From Streptomyces sp. TRM70350 (lineage in GTDB: Bacteria; Actinomycetota; Actinomycetes; Streptomycetales; Streptomycetaceae), in the NCBI RefSeq assembly GCF_019219825.1, contig NZ_JAHUXH010000005.1:248001-312000 (forward strand): a stretch of 64,000 bases of DNA, written 5' to 3'. The position numbers and the translations under genes were made by a program. This document shows, piece after piece, positions 1 to 9,141 of the stretch (positions are counted from its first letter, which is position 1; every line of letters starts with the position of its first letter). The notes under the pieces were generated by a model, which did not search any database, had not been told where the DNA came from, and saw only the letters and a program-made list of their open reading frames with translations.

Positions 1-2
1 GG

Positions 3-785
3 AGGACGGACGGGGAGTCCGTCCGCATCGCGAAAGACGTGCTCAGCGCGGGTGCGGCCACCAAGGTGTGCCTGCCGGACGGACCGGAGGAGTTCGCCCG
101 GGCGCTTCAGCGCAGGGGGTCGCGGCGGCCGGTGCTGATCGGCGACGACCGCGCCCTGGTGCGGGCGGTGTCCCTGCTGCACCGACAGCGGGAGCTGGCC
201 GGAAGTGTGCTGTCGGTCGTCCCCGTGGGGTCCGCCCTGGGGCTCACGGCAGCACTGGGGGTGCCGGTGAGCGCGGTGTCGGCGGCGCGGGCCGTACTGG
301 AGGGCGTCGAACGGCGGCTGGATCTGCTCGTCGACGACAGCGACGGCGTGGTGCTGGGGGCGCTGCGGATCCCGCCGGTGCCGCCGAGCGGGGAGGGCGC
401 GGCGTCGGCGCGGGCGCCCTGGCTGCGGACCTGCCAGTCCCTCGTACGCACCCTGGTGGCGGCCCGCCCGGCGCGGGCCCCGTCGGTGTCCGCGCCGGGG
501 CCCGCGCGGCTGCGGGTCGAGGTCGACGGGTCGACGCTGGTGGATCTGGACCAGCCGGTCGAGGCCGTGTCCCTCGCCCCGGGCGGCTCGGGCGCGGCGG
601 AGGTCGAGGTGCGCCCGCTGTCGGTGGGCGCGGAGGCCACGCCGGTACGGGCGGAGGGACGCACGGTGACCGTCTCGGGAGCGGACTTCCGGTACCGGTC
701 GGACGCGGGGGTGAGCGGGCCGGTGCGGACACGGACGTGGCGGGCGTGGGAGGGGGCGTGGGGGTTGACGTTGCCGGGCGGGTGA
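3..785 (+). CDS. Diacylglycerol kinase catalytic-domain-like protein, 5' end cut by window
   Basis: The reading frame is open to the left edge, so the N-terminus is missing; the GTG at 39 is internal to this frame and need not be the real start. The visible 260 residues resemble the second half of diacylglycerol/sphingosine kinase-like proteins. These have an LPDGPEEF stretch and a PVLIGDDRAL segment before a helix with LH, then a VPVGSALGLT segment and a beta-rich C-terminal domain. Family members phosphorylate lipid diacylglycerol or related alcohols at the membrane, but the nucleotide-binding part lies outside the window, so activity cannot be judged. The gene is followed by over 500 bases of non-coding, repeat-containing DNA. 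Confidence 0.6.
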   Translation, partial: RTDGESVRIAKDVLSAGAATKVCLPDGPEEFARALQRRGSRRPVLIGDDRALVRAVSLLHRQRELAGSVLSVVPVGSALGLTAALGVPVSAVSAARAVLEGVERRLDLLVDDSDGVVLGALRIPPVPPSGEGAASARAPWLRTCQSLVRTLVAARPARAPSVSAPGPARLRVEVDGSTLVDLDQPVEAVSLAPGGSGAAEVEVRPLSVGAEATPVRAEGRTVTVSGADFRYRSDAGVSGPVRTRTWRAWEGAWGLTLPGG

Positions 786-871
786 AGGGACTCGCGTGGC
801 GGGCGTGGGCGTGGCGGGTGCGGGACGGGGAGTGTGCGTGCCGACGCTGCGGAGCAGGTGAAGGGACTCGC
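781..871. repeat. Direct repeat GGTGAAGGGACTCGC, two copies
   Basis: The 15-base unit GGTGAAGGGACTCGC occurs at 781-795 and again at 857-871. The first copy spans the stop codon of the kinase-like gene. Between them lies low-complexity GGCGTGGGCGT sequence. The arrangement suggests a local duplication that included the end of the gene. Confidence 0.8.
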
Positions 872-1317
872 TCCGCGGGCGGGGTGGCGGTGTCGGTCGC
901 GGAGCGAGGCCCGGTCAGGGGTCCTGTCCGGATCACCGGGGCCCGGGCGCAAGGATTCGCCTCATGGTGGACCTCTCCTCACTGGATGTCGCCAAAGCGA
1001 TACCCCCGGTGACCAGGACGCAGCGTGGCGGGGTGGAAGCGGTGACGGCCATGGAGTACGGCCAGGTACACCCCTACGACGGAGCGCGCGCCCGACGTGA
1101 TGCGACCGCGGCGCACCCGCCGCGTCCCGCGCACGTCTCGCGAGCCGCTTCAGCAGGGTGCGGGGTGGGAGACACGGGGCGCGGCGCCCGCTGCTGAGTG
1201 CGGGTGCGAGCCGCGGGGCGCCGGGTGCCCGACGCAGCGTGCGAGCGCGAGCCACAGGGCGCCGGGTGCCCGACGCAGAATGTGGGCGTATACCGCGAGG
1301 CGCCGGGGCACGCGGTG
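786..1317. other. 532-base spacer with no recognisable gene
   Basis: This stretch lies between the kinase-like gene and the 3' end of the MarR-like gene on the other strand. Short open frames exist, but none has convincing codon bias, a ribosome binding site or a family resemblance. It holds two sets of direct repeats, annotated separately. I see no tRNA. Confidence 0.6.
1216..1278. repeat. 22-base direct repeat, two copies 41 bases apart
   Basis: The unit beginning GGGCGCCGGGTGCCCGACG occurs at 1216-1237 and 1257-1278 with 41-base periodicity. The DNA between the copies is also related (GCGAGCC before each). The GGCGCCGGGTGCC core is itself nearly self-complementary. It sits just beyond the MarR-like gene's stop codon. 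Confidence 0.8.
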
Positions 1318-1872
1318 TCAGCCGCGGCCGAAGATCTGCTCCCGGTGCGCGCGCCAGCGTTCCATCAGTGCCGCCAGTTCCCCCTCCAGGTACTCGAAGA
1401 AGGCGAGGGTCTCGGCGAGGCGGCGGCCGGCCGGGGTGTCGCGGCCCAGGCTCTCGACGCCCTCGCGCAGGGCGTCCTCCCAGCGTTTCAGCACGGCCTC
1501 GCGGTTGGTGAGCGCCTCGTACCACTGGTCGCCGTGCACCCGGTACCGCTCCCGGCGCGAACCGGGCTCCCGCTCGCGCGAGACCATGTGGACCTGGGCC
1601 AGGTAGCGCACCGCGCCGGAGACCGCGGCGGGCGAGATCCGCAGCTGTTCGCCCAGCTCGGCGGAGGTCAGGGCACCGGCGTCGGAGACGAGCAGGGCCG
1701 CGAAGACGCGGGAGGGCATCCTCGGCATGCCGGCCTCGACGAGCTGCGCCGCGAAGTGCTCGACGAAACGGGAGATCGCCTCCGGATCCCGCCCCTCCGC
1801 CTCGCGCCCGCCCGCCCGCACGCCCGCCTGCGCGCTCACACTCTCGCCCGCACTCTCGCTCGGTCCGGTCAT
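1318..1872 (-). CDS. MarR/GbsR-like winged-helix regulator
   Basis: A 184-residue regulator. After an Ala/Gly-rich N-terminal 30 residues comes a winged helix: MPSRVFAALLVSD leads into SAELGEQLRISPAAVSGAVRYL (recognition helix near residues 75-95) and a basic wing, SREREPGSRRERY. The C-terminal third is helical and probably dimerises. Such proteins typically repress a neighbouring exporter. The gene is divergent from the ABC transporter pair starting 103 bases away, and the AT-rich spacer between them is the likely shared promoter/operator. Control of the ABC genes is inferred from position. Confidence 0.85.
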   Translation of the reverse strand: MTGPSESAGESVSAQAGVRAGGREAEGRDPEAISRFVEHFAAQLVEAGMPRMPSRVFAALLVSDAGALTSAELGEQLRISPAAVSGAVRYLAQVHMVSREREPGSRRERYRVHGDQWYEALTNREAVLKRWEDALREGVESLGRDTPAGRRLAETLAFFEYLEGELAALMERWRAHREQIFGRG

Positions 1873-1975
1873 CCCCGCATCATCTCCCCTGCTCAGCGCC
1901 CGCCCCCGAGTCTACCGACCATTTATACACTTCCTTAACTTCACAATTTTCTGAAGCCCGCGTACGTTCTGAACC

Positions 1976-2890
1976 ATGACCAAGGCAATCACCGTCTCCG
2001 GCCTGCACAAGTCGTTCGGCCGGACCCGTGCGCTCGACGGCCTCGACCTGGACGTCGAGTCCGGTGAGGTACACGGCTTCCTCGGCCCGAACGGCGCGGG
2101 GAAGTCCACCACCATCCGCGTCCTGCTCGGCCTGCTGCGCGCCGACTCCGGCGCCGCGCAGGTGCTGGGCCGCGACCCCTGGGCGGACGCGGTCGAACTC
2201 CATCGCCGGATCGCGTACGTCCCCGGCGACGTGACCCTGTGGCGCAACCTCTCCGGCGGGGAGGTCATCGACCTGTACGGCCGGCTGCGCGGCGGCCTCG
2301 ACAAGCGGCGCCGCGCGGAACTGGTCGAGCGGTTCGAGCTGGACCCGGCCAAGAAGGGGCGGACGTATTCGAAAGGCAACCGGCAGAAGGTCGCCCTCGT
2401 CGCCGCCTTCGCCTCGGACGTCGACCTGCTGATCCTGGACGAGCCCACCTCGGGCCTGGACCCGCTGATGGAGGAGGTCTTCCAGCGCTGCGTCGCCGAG
2501 GAGCGCGAACGCGGCCGGACGATCCTGCTCTCCTCCCACATCCTGAGCGAGGTCGAGGAGCTGTGCGACCGGGTCAGCATCATCCGCAAGGGCCGGACGG
2601 TGGAGACGGGCTCGCTCGCCGACCTGCGCCACCTGACCCGCACCAGCGTGACCGCCGAACTGGCCGGTCCGCCCAACGGGCTGTCCCACCTGCCCGGCGT
2701 GCACGACCTCGACGTACAGGGGCACAGGGTCCGCCTCCAGGTCGACACCGACAAGCTGAACGACGTACTGAAGTCCCTCAGCGACTCCGGCGTACGGTCC
2801 CTGACCTCGACGCCGCCCACCCTGGAGGAGCTGTTCATGCGGCACTACCAGGACGAGACCGGCGCGCTCAGCGAGGTGGCCGCGCGATGA
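1976..2890 (+). CDS. ABC transporter ATP-binding protein
   Basis: A 304-residue ABC ATPase of the drug/antibiotic exporter type (DrrA-like). Walker [10 protein letters not shown] is near residues 38-46, the variant signature motif is YSKGNRQKV, Walker B is [13 protein letters not shown], and the H-loop is SSHILSE. The C-terminal about 80 residues are the extra domain common in exporter ATPases. Its stop codon overlaps the permease start (ATGA), so the two are translationally coupled and should form one exporter in the cytoplasmic membrane. The substrate cannot be deduced. The divergent MarR-like gene is the likely regulator. Confidence 0.93.
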   Translation: MTKAITVSGLHKSFGRTRALDGLDLDVESGEVHGFLGPNGAGKSTTIRVLLGLLRADSGAAQVLGRDPWADAVELHRRIAYVPGDVTLWRNLSGGEVIDLYGRLRGGLDKRRRAELVERFELDPAKKGRTYSKGNRQKVALVAAFASDVDLLILDEPTSGLDPLMEEVFQRCVAEERERGRTILLSSHILSEVEELCDRVSIIRKGRTVETGSLADLRHLTRTSVTAELAGPPNGLSHLPGVHDLDVQGHRVRLQVDTDKLNDVLKSLSDSGVRSLTSTPPTLEELFMRHYQDETGALSEVAAR

Positions 2891-4494
2891 CCGCCACGGC
2901 CTTCGCTCTCCGGGGCACCGGGTCCCGTCAACTGGCCGGTACCGGCACGCTGGTGCGCTTCGCGCTGCGCCGCGACCGGGCCATGATCCCGATCTGGGTG
3001 GGCGTGAACGCCCTGATGGTGCTGTCCATGCCGAACACCCTCAAGGGCCTGTACGGCACCGCCGCCGAACGGGCCGACCTGGTCCGCCAGATGGAGACCA
3101 ACGCCTCCCTGCGCGCCATGATCGGCCCGGTCTTCGACGACTCGCTCGGCGCGCTGACGGCCTGGCGGGCGGGCGTCTACGCCGGTGCGCTCGCCGCCGT
3201 GATGAGCCTGCTCATCGTCGTACGGCACACGCGTGACGAGGAGGAGAGCGGCCGGCAGGAGATGATCTCGGCCGGGATGGTGGGCCGCCGGGCCCCGCTG
3301 ACGGCGGCGCTGCTGACGGCGGCGGTCGCCAACGCGGTGCTGGCGCTGCTGATCGCCGGGGGCCTGGCCGGTCAGGGTGCCGGTGGGGCGCTGGCCTTCG
3401 GGCTGGGGATCGCGGGCGTCGGCATGGTCTTCGCGACGATGGCGGCGATCGTCGCCCAGTTCACGGAGAGCGCGCGGCTGGCGCGCGGGCTGACGGCCGG
3501 ACTGCTCGGCGCGGCCTTCGTGCTGCGCGCGGCGGGCGACTCGGCGACGGACGACGGTTCGTCGGTGCTGACGTGGGTGTCGCCGATCGGCTGGCTGGAG
3601 AACCTGCGGGCGTTCGCGGACGAACGGTGGTGGGTGCTGCTGCTGTTCGCCGGGGCGGCGGTGGTGCAGGGCGCGGTGGCGTACGAGCTCGCCGGGCGGC
3701 GGGACGTCGGCATGAGCTTCCTGCCCAGCCGACCGGGCCCCGCCGAGGGGCGGCTGGGTACGGCCGGTGCACTGGCCTGGCGGTTGCAGCGGGGCAGCGT
3801 GCTCGGCTGGAGCATCGGCTTCCTCCTCGCCGGGGTGGTGTACGGCGGGATGACCGAGGGCGCGGCCGACCTGGTCGGCGACAACGACAACGCCCGGGAG
3901 ATCTTCCAGCGGATGGGCGGCCAGTCCGGCCTGACGGACGCGTTCCTCGCGGCGATGGTGGGGATGCTCGGGCTCGTCGCCGCCCTCTACGTCGTGGCGT
4001 CGGTGCTGCGGCTGCACGGCGAGGAGACGTCGGGACGGGCGGAGCCGGTCCTCGCGAACGCGGTGGGGCGGCTGCGCTGGGCGGCGGGCCACCTGATCGT
4101 CGCCTTCGGCGGCTCGGTGCTGCTCATGCTGCTGGCGGGGCTGGGCCTCGCGCTCGGCTACGGCAAGTCGGCGGGCCCGATCCTGGCCGCCTGCCTGGTG
4201 CAGCTCCCGGCGATCTGGGTGATCGGCGGGGTGGCGGTACTGCTGCACGGGGTGTCGCCGCGGGTGGCGACGGCGGCGTGGGGCGTCGCCGGGGCGGTCC
4301 TGCTGATCGGGTGGGTCGGCCCGGCGCTGGATGTCCCGCAGGCGGTGCTGGATGTGTCGCCGTTCGGGCATCTGCCGAAGCTGCCGGGTGGGGAGATGGA
4401 GTGGGGGCCGGTGCTGGTGCTGACCGGCGTTGCGGTGGTGCTGGTGGGGGTGGGGGTGGCGGGGTTGCGGCGGCGGGACGTGATCAGCGGCTGA
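2887..4494 (+). CDS. ABC transporter permease
   Basis: A 535-residue membrane protein with about twelve hydrophobic segments in two similar halves. Each half opens with a cytoplasmic arm containing an [10 protein letters not shown] or [13 protein letters not shown] stretch, which suggests an internally duplicated ABC-2/exporter permease. The ATG at 2887 overlaps the ATPase stop codon and removes the long open upstream extension in this frame. Together with the preceding ATPase it should export a hydrophobic compound, a natural product or a lipid. It ends nine bases before the convergent Uma2 gene. Confidence 0.9.
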   Translation: MTATAFALRGTGSRQLAGTGTLVRFALRRDRAMIPIWVGVNALMVLSMPNTLKGLYGTAAERADLVRQMETNASLRAMIGPVFDDSLGALTAWRAGVYAGALAAVMSLLIVVRHTRDEEESGRQEMISAGMVGRRAPLTAALLTAAVANAVLALLIAGGLAGQGAGGALAFGLGIAGVGMVFATMAAIVAQFTESARLARGLTAGLLGAAFVLRAAGDSATDDGSSVLTWVSPIGWLENLRAFADERWWVLLLFAGAAVVQGAVAYELAGRRDVGMSFLPSRPGPAEGRLGTAGALAWRLQRGSVLGWSIGFLLAGVVYGGMTEGAADLVGDNDNAREIFQRMGGQSGLTDAFLAAMVGMLGLVAALYVVASVLRLHGEETSGRAEPVLANAVGRLRWAAGHLIVAFGGSVLLMLLAGLGLALGYGKSAGPILAACLVQLPAIWVIGGVAVLLHGVSPRVATAAWGVAGAVLLIGWVGPALDVPQAVLDVSPFGHLPKLPGGEMEWGPVLVLTGVAVVLVGVGVAGLRRRDVISG

Positions 4495-4503
4495 CGGTGG
4501 GGG

Positions 4504-5085
4504 TCAGTCGACGTACTGCTTGAGCCTCTCGGTGTCGAGTTCGATGCCGACGGGGTCGGGCAGCGAGAGTTTGGCGCCGAAGGGTTCCCTCCGGATGGTG
4601 CGGTAACCAATCTCCGGATGCGGGTCGCTGTGCAGGGTGACAGTGGTGTTGACGCGGTCGATCAGCAGATAGGCGGGAATGTTCGCCGTGGCGTAGGCCA
4701 AGGGCTTCTCGACGCGATCGCGGTGGTACGTGTCCGAGTCGTGCGACGTGACTTCTACGGTCATCAGCACACCGTCCGGCTCCGCCCAGTCGCCCTGGCC
4801 GGAGAAGTGCCCGATCGGCGCCAGTGCGCCGTCGGGCACGACCCGTCCCGTGCGCTGCGGCCCCACCTTCAAACCGGCGCCCGGGTAGAGGCCCAGCCCT
4901 GGCCGAACCGACATCCACTCGCGGAGCGGCCATGCCACGACCGTCCCGTGGTTGCCGTTCGTCGCCTTTCTGGCCCCGATCCGGCCCTCGACGAATTCCA
5001 ACCCGACGGTCTCGATCTCACGCTCGGCGAATGCCGCGATCTCCTCGAACTCCTCCACCAGCATGTGGCACGACCCGCCCATCAC
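4504..5085 (-). CDS. Uma2 family (DUF820) endonuclease-fold protein
   Basis: A 193-residue protein of the Uma2/DUF820 family, which is very abundant in Streptomyces and cyanobacteria. It has the PD-(D/E)XK-like pattern: VVPDGAL (Asp), then GVLMTVEVTSHDSDTYHRDRVEKPLAYA containing the E-V-x-S and the D...K elements, then a conserved YLLIDR strand. Members resemble restriction endonucleases in fold, but their function is unknown. No partner methylase is adjacent, so a restriction role is not supported here. An in-frame second Met lies near residue 8. Confidence 0.88.
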   Translation of the reverse strand: MMGGSCHMLVEEFEEIAAFAEREIETVGLEFVEGRIGARKATNGNHGTVVAWPLREWMSVRPGLGLYPGAGLKVGPQRTGRVVPDGALAPIGHFSGQGDWAEPDGVLMTVEVTSHDSDTYHRDRVEKPLAYATANIPAYLLIDRVNTTVTLHSDPHPEIGYRTIRREPFGAKLSLPDPVGIELDTERLKQYVD

Positions 5086-5172
5086 CGCGATCTCCCTTCA
5101 CAGGCCGCACCAGCTTGTCGATCCGCCAATGATCCGGGGCCGGATCTCCCCGTTGCTCAGCCGAACGGGTGA

Positions 5173-6378
5173 TCACCCCACCTCTACGTTCAGCCCCTTC
5201 AATCCCCGGATCACAAAGTTCGGCTTCCGCTCCGGCTCCGATGACAGGGTGAGCGTCGGTGCCTTCTCCAGCAGCGCCCTCATCGACGCGGCCAGTTCCA
5301 TACGGGCCAGCGGGGCGCCGATGCAGTAGTGGATACCGGCGCTGAAGGAGATGTGGGGGTTGTCCTGGCGGGTGAGGTCGAGGCGGCCGGGGTCGGTGAA
5401 GACCGCCGGGTCATGGTTGGCGGAGCCGAAGAGCATCGCGATCTCCGCGCCCCTGGGGATCACCGTGCCGTCGATCTCGATCTCGTCCAGCACCCAGCGT
5501 TCGAAGAGCTGGAGCGGGGTGTCGTAGCGCATCAGCTCCTCGACGGCCGAGGGGACGAGGGAGTGGTCGGCGCGGAGGGCCGCCAGCTGGTCCGGGTTGC
5601 GGAACAGCGCCCACCAGCCGTTGACGGTGGCGTTCACCGTGGCCTCGTGGCCCGCGTTCAGCAGCAGCACGGCCGTCGAGATCATCTCCTGCTCGGTCAG
5701 CCGGTCGCCCTCGTCGTGCGCGGCGATCAGACCGGAGATGAGATCCTCACCGGGCTCCTTGCGCCGCCGCGCGATCAACTCCCGCAGATACTCCGAGAAC
5801 TCGACCGACGCCCGCACCGCCCTCGCCGCCGTCTCCTCCGACGGGTTCAGCTCGTACATCCCGCAGATGTCCGCCGACCAGGGCCGCAGCGGGGCCCGGT
5901 CCGACTCGGGGATGCCGAGCATCTCGGCGATCACGGCGACCGGGAGGGGTTCCGCCACGTCGGTCAGCAGGTCCCCGCCGCCCGCCTCGACCAGCGCCGA
6001 GACGAGATCACCGGCCAGCCCGTCGACGTACGGCTTCAGCCGCTCCACCGTGCGCGGGGTGAACGCCTTCGACACCAGGCGCCGGATCCGCGTGTGGTCC
6101 GGCGGCTCCAGGTCGAGCATCCCGTGATCGTTCAGCGTGTGGAACGGCTCGTGCTCCGGCGGGGGCGGGGTCCGATCAAACTCCTCGTGCGTGAACCGGT
6201 GCTGGTAGGTCCGGCCGAGCCGCCGGTCGCGCAGCAGCGCCGAGACGTCCGCGTGGTGCGGGACGAGCCACTGGTCGGTGGGCTCGTAACGGATCACGCG
6301 CCCCTGGGCACGCAGCTCGGCGTAGGCGGGGTACGGGTCGGAGAGGAACGCGGGGTCCCAGGGGTCGAAGGGTGCCAT
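5173..6378 (-). CDS. Cytochrome P450 (CYP107-like)
   Basis: A 401-residue soluble bacterial P450. The heme-binding loop FSAGIHYCIG places the axial Cys near residue 352, and the K-helix E-x-x-R is in EELMRYDTP. The oxygen-binding I-helix reads AGHEA near residues 242-246, with Ala where most P450s have Thr. P450eryF (CYP107A1) shares this substitution and uses substrate hydroxyls for proton delivery. A class I monooxygenase needing ferredoxin is expected; no ferredoxin gene adjoins it. CYP107 membership is a guess from overall resemblance. The substrate is unknown. Confidence 0.93.
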   Translation of the reverse strand: MAPFDPWDPAFLSDPYPAYAELRAQGRVIRYEPTDQWLVPHHADVSALLRDRRLGRTYQHRFTHEEFDRTPPPPEHEPFHTLNDHGMLDLEPPDHTRIRRLVSKAFTPRTVERLKPYVDGLAGDLVSALVEAGGGDLLTDVAEPLPVAVIAEMLGIPESDRAPLRPWSADICGMYELNPSEETAARAVRASVEFSEYLRELIARRRKEPGEDLISGLIAAHDEGDRLTEQEMISTAVLLLNAGHEATVNATVNGWWALFRNPDQLAALRADHSLVPSAVEELMRYDTPLQLFERWVLDEIEIDGTVIPRGAEIAMLFGSANHDPAVFTDPGRLDLTRQDNPHISFSAGIHYCIGAPLARMELAASMRALLEKAPTLTLSSEPERKPNFVIRGLKGLNVEVG

Positions 6379-6490
6379 GAGCGGACGCTAACGCGGGGGG
6401 ACGGTCGCTGAACAGGGGTGTTGTTGCGGCTCGCGGTAGATGCGGCACCCGCGCGGGCAGCCGGATGGGCTACTGCCCCGAATGCCGGGG

Positions 6491-7342
6491 TCACCCTTTG
6501 TTCAGCGCCCGCCGGGCCCGGTTGATCACGTTCTGCGCGTCAGCGCCGTAGACCGCGGATTCGCGCAGGGTGCGCCAGATCCGCAGGTACAAGGCCACCG
6601 TCTCGGCATCGTCGAGCCACAGCTCTGCGTGCCAGTCCTCAGTGATGACGAGTCGCTCGTCCAGGACCCAGAATCCATTCGCGGCCGGGACACGTAGCGA
6701 CGCACCCAGAGGGACGACACCCAGCTCTACGGTGTCCATCCCGATCTGTCCCGCGATCCGGTCAAGCTGGCCGACGAGCACCGACGGCGGGCACACGAGA
6801 GTGCGCAGCGCCGCCTCCCACACCAGAGCATGGAACCGGCGGCCGCCTTGGTAAAGCCACTTCTGCCGCTCCATCCTGGAGAGAACCGCGGCGTCCGTGT
6901 CCCGCAGGGTGCCCTGCAGGTCGGCGTACCGCAGGAAGATGTGCCGTGCGTAGTCCGCGGTCTGGAGCATGCCCGGAATGACGGCTTCCTCCCAGGCGTG
7001 GATGACGCGAGCCTGATCCACGGCCACGTTCCAGCTGTCCTGCACGGGCCGGTGACCGGCGGCGAGCTGGCGGCGCCAGGACCGGATGTGGGACTCGAAG
7101 CCGCGTAGCCTCGCGTTCAGTTCCTCGAAGGTGTCGGACTGGCCGACAGCATCAGCCCACGCCCGCAAGTCTGCCGCCGTAGCGGTCTGCCGGCCGCCCT
7201 CCAGCTTGTACACCTTCGAGTGCGGCCAGCCGAGCCGCTGCGCGAGCTGCGTACCGGTGAGCCTGCCACCAGGGGCGGAGAAGCGCAGCTCTCTCAGACG
7301 TGCGCCGAGGGCCTCCCGTGCCTGCTGGTAGTCCGTGCTCAC
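6491..7342 (-). CDS. XRE-family regulator with DUF5753 domain
   Basis: A 283-residue protein with an N-terminal helix-turn-helix (LTGTQLAQRLGWPHSKVYKLEGGRQT, about residues 28-55) followed by the long DUF5753 domain typical of Streptomyces regulators (VIHAWEEAVIPGMLQTADYAR is diagnostic). Start is GTG at 7342. It lies 12 bases downstream of the frameshifted DUF6879 gene on the same strand, probably in one transcript. Such regulators are usually paired with a small DUF397 protein; none is seen, and the DUF6879 protein takes that position. The CGAGAACATTCG repeats at 8198-8240 are plausible binding sites for it. Confidence 0.92.
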   Translation of the reverse strand: MSTDYQQAREALGARLRELRFSAPGGRLTGTQLAQRLGWPHSKVYKLEGGRQTATAADLRAWADAVGQSDTFEELNARLRGFESHIRSWRRQLAAGHRPVQDSWNVAVDQARVIHAWEEAVIPGMLQTADYARHIFLRYADLQGTLRDTDAAVLSRMERQKWLYQGGRRFHALVWEAALRTLVCPPSVLVGQLDRIAGQIGMDTVELGVVPLGASLRVPAANGFWVLDERLVITEDWHAELWLDDAETVALYLRIWRTLRESAVYGADAQNVINRARRALNKG

Positions 7343-7354
7343 CGGTACCGCTCA

Positions 7355-8106
7355 CTACCCCTTCGCGCCGAGCTGTGCCGCGAACTCGTCATACGGTACG
7401 GACGCGTGCACGGCCGCATCCCGGACCTGGCAGTACCGGAGCACCTCTGCGGGCTCGGTGACGATCTCCACGTCGTGGAATGCGTCCTGGTCGTTGAAGC
7501 GGAGGATGGCCACCAAGCGGCTGTCGAAGAGCCAGAAATCCTCTGCGGGCAGGTGCGCCCGCTCGGCGTCCTCCCGCCACAGGTTCCGCACGTCCTCCCC
7601 AGTGGCCGCGTTGCACCGCGCGTAGGACAGCAGGAACAACTGCCCCTCGGTCGGCGGGTTGTCGACGATGCGGACCCGGCCAACGTACTTTCCCGCGGCC
7701 GTCTGCCGACTGATGGTCCGGCACCAGTCGCTGTCGGGTCCATCGGCGCCTCGCCGGTCTCCAGAAACTCAGCGAAGGCCGGGTCCTCGCGGTCGGAGGC
7801 GTAGCCGCGCCGGGTCTCCAGGTGCCAGGCCGAGTGCTCGAACGTCTTGAACAGTCGGCCGAACTCCTCCAGGCCGATGAGCTTGGACACGCGTTCCATC
7901 TCCTTCGGGCCGTGGTTGACGAGCAACTCGCGCGGCACGACCACCGCAGCGTCGCCCGGGCCGAAGTGCTGGAGCTGCGCGATGTCGTCCGGGTCGGTGA
8001 GCGGTCGCCCCTGGACGACGACTTCGCCGCTGTCCAGGTCTTCGTGGATAGCTGGGCAGCCGCCGTTCTTGCTGTCTGTGCCGTTGAAACGCAGGCGTCG
8101 TGCCAT
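7355..8106 (-). pseudogene. DUF6879 family protein, frameshifted
   Basis: The ATG at 8106 follows a good ribosome binding site (GGGGAGGA). The first about 125 residues (MARRLRFNGTDSK..., then FGRLFKTFEHSAWHLETRR) and the last part (LLSYARCNAATGEDVRNL, DFWLFDSRLVAILRF) are both typical DUF6879, but they lie in different frames. One base between 7735 and 7736 on the plus strand would restore a continuous Asp-Pro-Asp-Ser-Asp-Trp-Cys-Arg-Thr-Ile junction. Either the gene carries a one-base deletion or the sequence has a base-calling error. The family function is unknown; members sit beside DUF5753 regulators. Confidence 0.85.
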
Positions 8107-8197
8107 GGTTCCTCCCCTGCCGGTGCCGGTCTCCCCTTCAGCATCACCACGTGCGGTGTGCCGTACTACAGGACACACGCCCCTTCGTGAGACCAGG

Positions 8198-8240
8198 CGA
8201 GAACATTCGGCCAGCCTGCGAGAACATTCGAGAACATCAC
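8198..8240. promoter_or_regulatory. Triple repeat CGAGAACATTCG in divergent promoter region
   Basis: The 12-mer CGAGAACATTCG occurs exactly at 8198-8209 and 8219-8230, with a third degenerate copy, CGAGAACATCAC, at 8229-8240. Starts are 21 and 10 bases apart, i.e. about two turns and one turn of the helix, so a bound protein would contact one face. The array lies between the divergent DUF6879 and 160-residue-protein genes. This is an operator candidate for the adjacent XRE-DUF5753 regulator. Confidence 0.6.
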
Positions 8241-8329
8241 ATAGCGCCTGTCAACAGGCCCTTCCTACTGTCCTGTTCATGGACGCAGTCACAGACATCA
8301 ACCGCCCTCCAGCGAGAGGACCGCGCGGC

Positions 8330-8812
8330 ATGAACACGAAGCCGACCGCGACGCGTGCGGCCACACTCGCGGCGTTGTACGAGGCCGGGGACGCATGGCT
8401 CGCCGACTGCTCCGCGCACCCGGACCTCGTACGCCACGCCTGGGACGCGGAGGAGCTCGCGCCCCTAACCTCCGGCGAGCACTGGATCGTCGCCGAATCC
8501 CGTCTCGTCACCGGCATGGCCGCCGCCGTGCGCATCCACGAGGAACAGCGAGGGCCCGTGCTCGCTGACCCGGACCTCGACACGTTGTGGTGGCTCGTGC
8601 CGATCGATGCCGTCGAGGCACTGGCTGACGTACGGCAGGTGACCATGCAGCCGGCGGGCTGGACGCTGAACTGCCCGCCGAGCGGGCGGCAGGTGGCGGG
8701 GCGTTGGTGGCTCTGGCGTCCGGATGGAACGGGGCATCTCACCGATCCCGCCGTACTTGCCGCGGCGTTCGGGCCCGGCCGGCACCTGCGCCCCTCGGGG
8801 GCACTCGGATGA
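8330..8812 (+). CDS. Conserved hypothetical protein of Streptomyces accessory cassettes
   Basis: A 160-residue soluble protein. The ATG at 8330 is preceded by GAGAGGA at proper spacing; an in-frame ATG at 8279 is possible but lacks such a site. Notable conserved-looking stretches are DTLWWLVPIDAVEAL, GWTLNCPPSG and GRWWLWRPDGTGHLTDP. The last block reminds me of small Streptomyces proteins labelled bifunctional primase/polymerase-like, but I would not assign that function. Its stop overlaps the next start (ATGA), so translation is coupled. Confidence 0.75.
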   Translation: MNTKPTATRAATLAALYEAGDAWLADCSAHPDLVRHAWDAEELAPLTSGEHWIVAESRLVTGMAAAVRIHEEQRGPVLADPDLDTLWWLVPIDAVEALADVRQVTMQPAGWTLNCPPSGRQVAGRWWLWRPDGTGHLTDPAVLAAAFGPGRHLRPSGALG

Positions 8813-9012
8813 AATCGACCACCATGGAAGAGGCGCCCAGGCTCGGCCTCCCGCTGGAGTGGCCTGAGCCCCAGGCGGACTGCGGAGTGTGCCGGGCGCT
8901 GGCGCGCCAACGTGCCGCGGCAGCGGCTCGGAACGACCAGTCCCACGTTTCGGACTGCAACGTGGAGATCCGCAACCACCATGCCGACCGTCAGCGCCCG
9001 AGGCAGCAGTGA
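8809..9012 (+). CDS. 67-residue Cys-containing hypothetical protein
   Basis: A small protein coupled by an ATGA overlap to the preceding gene. It is hydrophilic, with WPEPQADCGVCRALARQR: a CxxC pair near residues 25-28 and a further Cys (SDCNVEIRNHH) close to two His residues. A small zinc site is therefore possible. No family is recognised. The coupling, the shared strand and the position before another Cys/His protein suggest it belongs to the cassette. Confidence 0.7.
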   Translation: MKSTTMEEAPRLGLPLEWPEPQADCGVCRALARQRAAAAARNDQSHVSDCNVEIRNHHADRQRPRQQ

Positions 9013-9141
9013 GTACTGGCAGCGGCGCCGACGGCCGCCGCACGAACCCCTCCCGCCTTCTGCACCCCGGCCCTTTCGGCGAGAGGGCGTGGGGTCCATC
9101 GCCTCCCGCCAGAGGCACACGTCCACAACAGGAGGAATCAC

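Noticed and set aside
4504..5085. Uma2 protein as part of a restriction-modification system
   Set aside because: No adjacent methyltransferase or specificity gene; the methyltransferase at 9685 is 4.6 kb away in another cassette.
8251..9141. 296-codon minus-strand frame in the accessory cassette
   Set aside because: Opposes three plus-strand genes with proper starts and ATGA couplings; Arg/Ser-rich translation.
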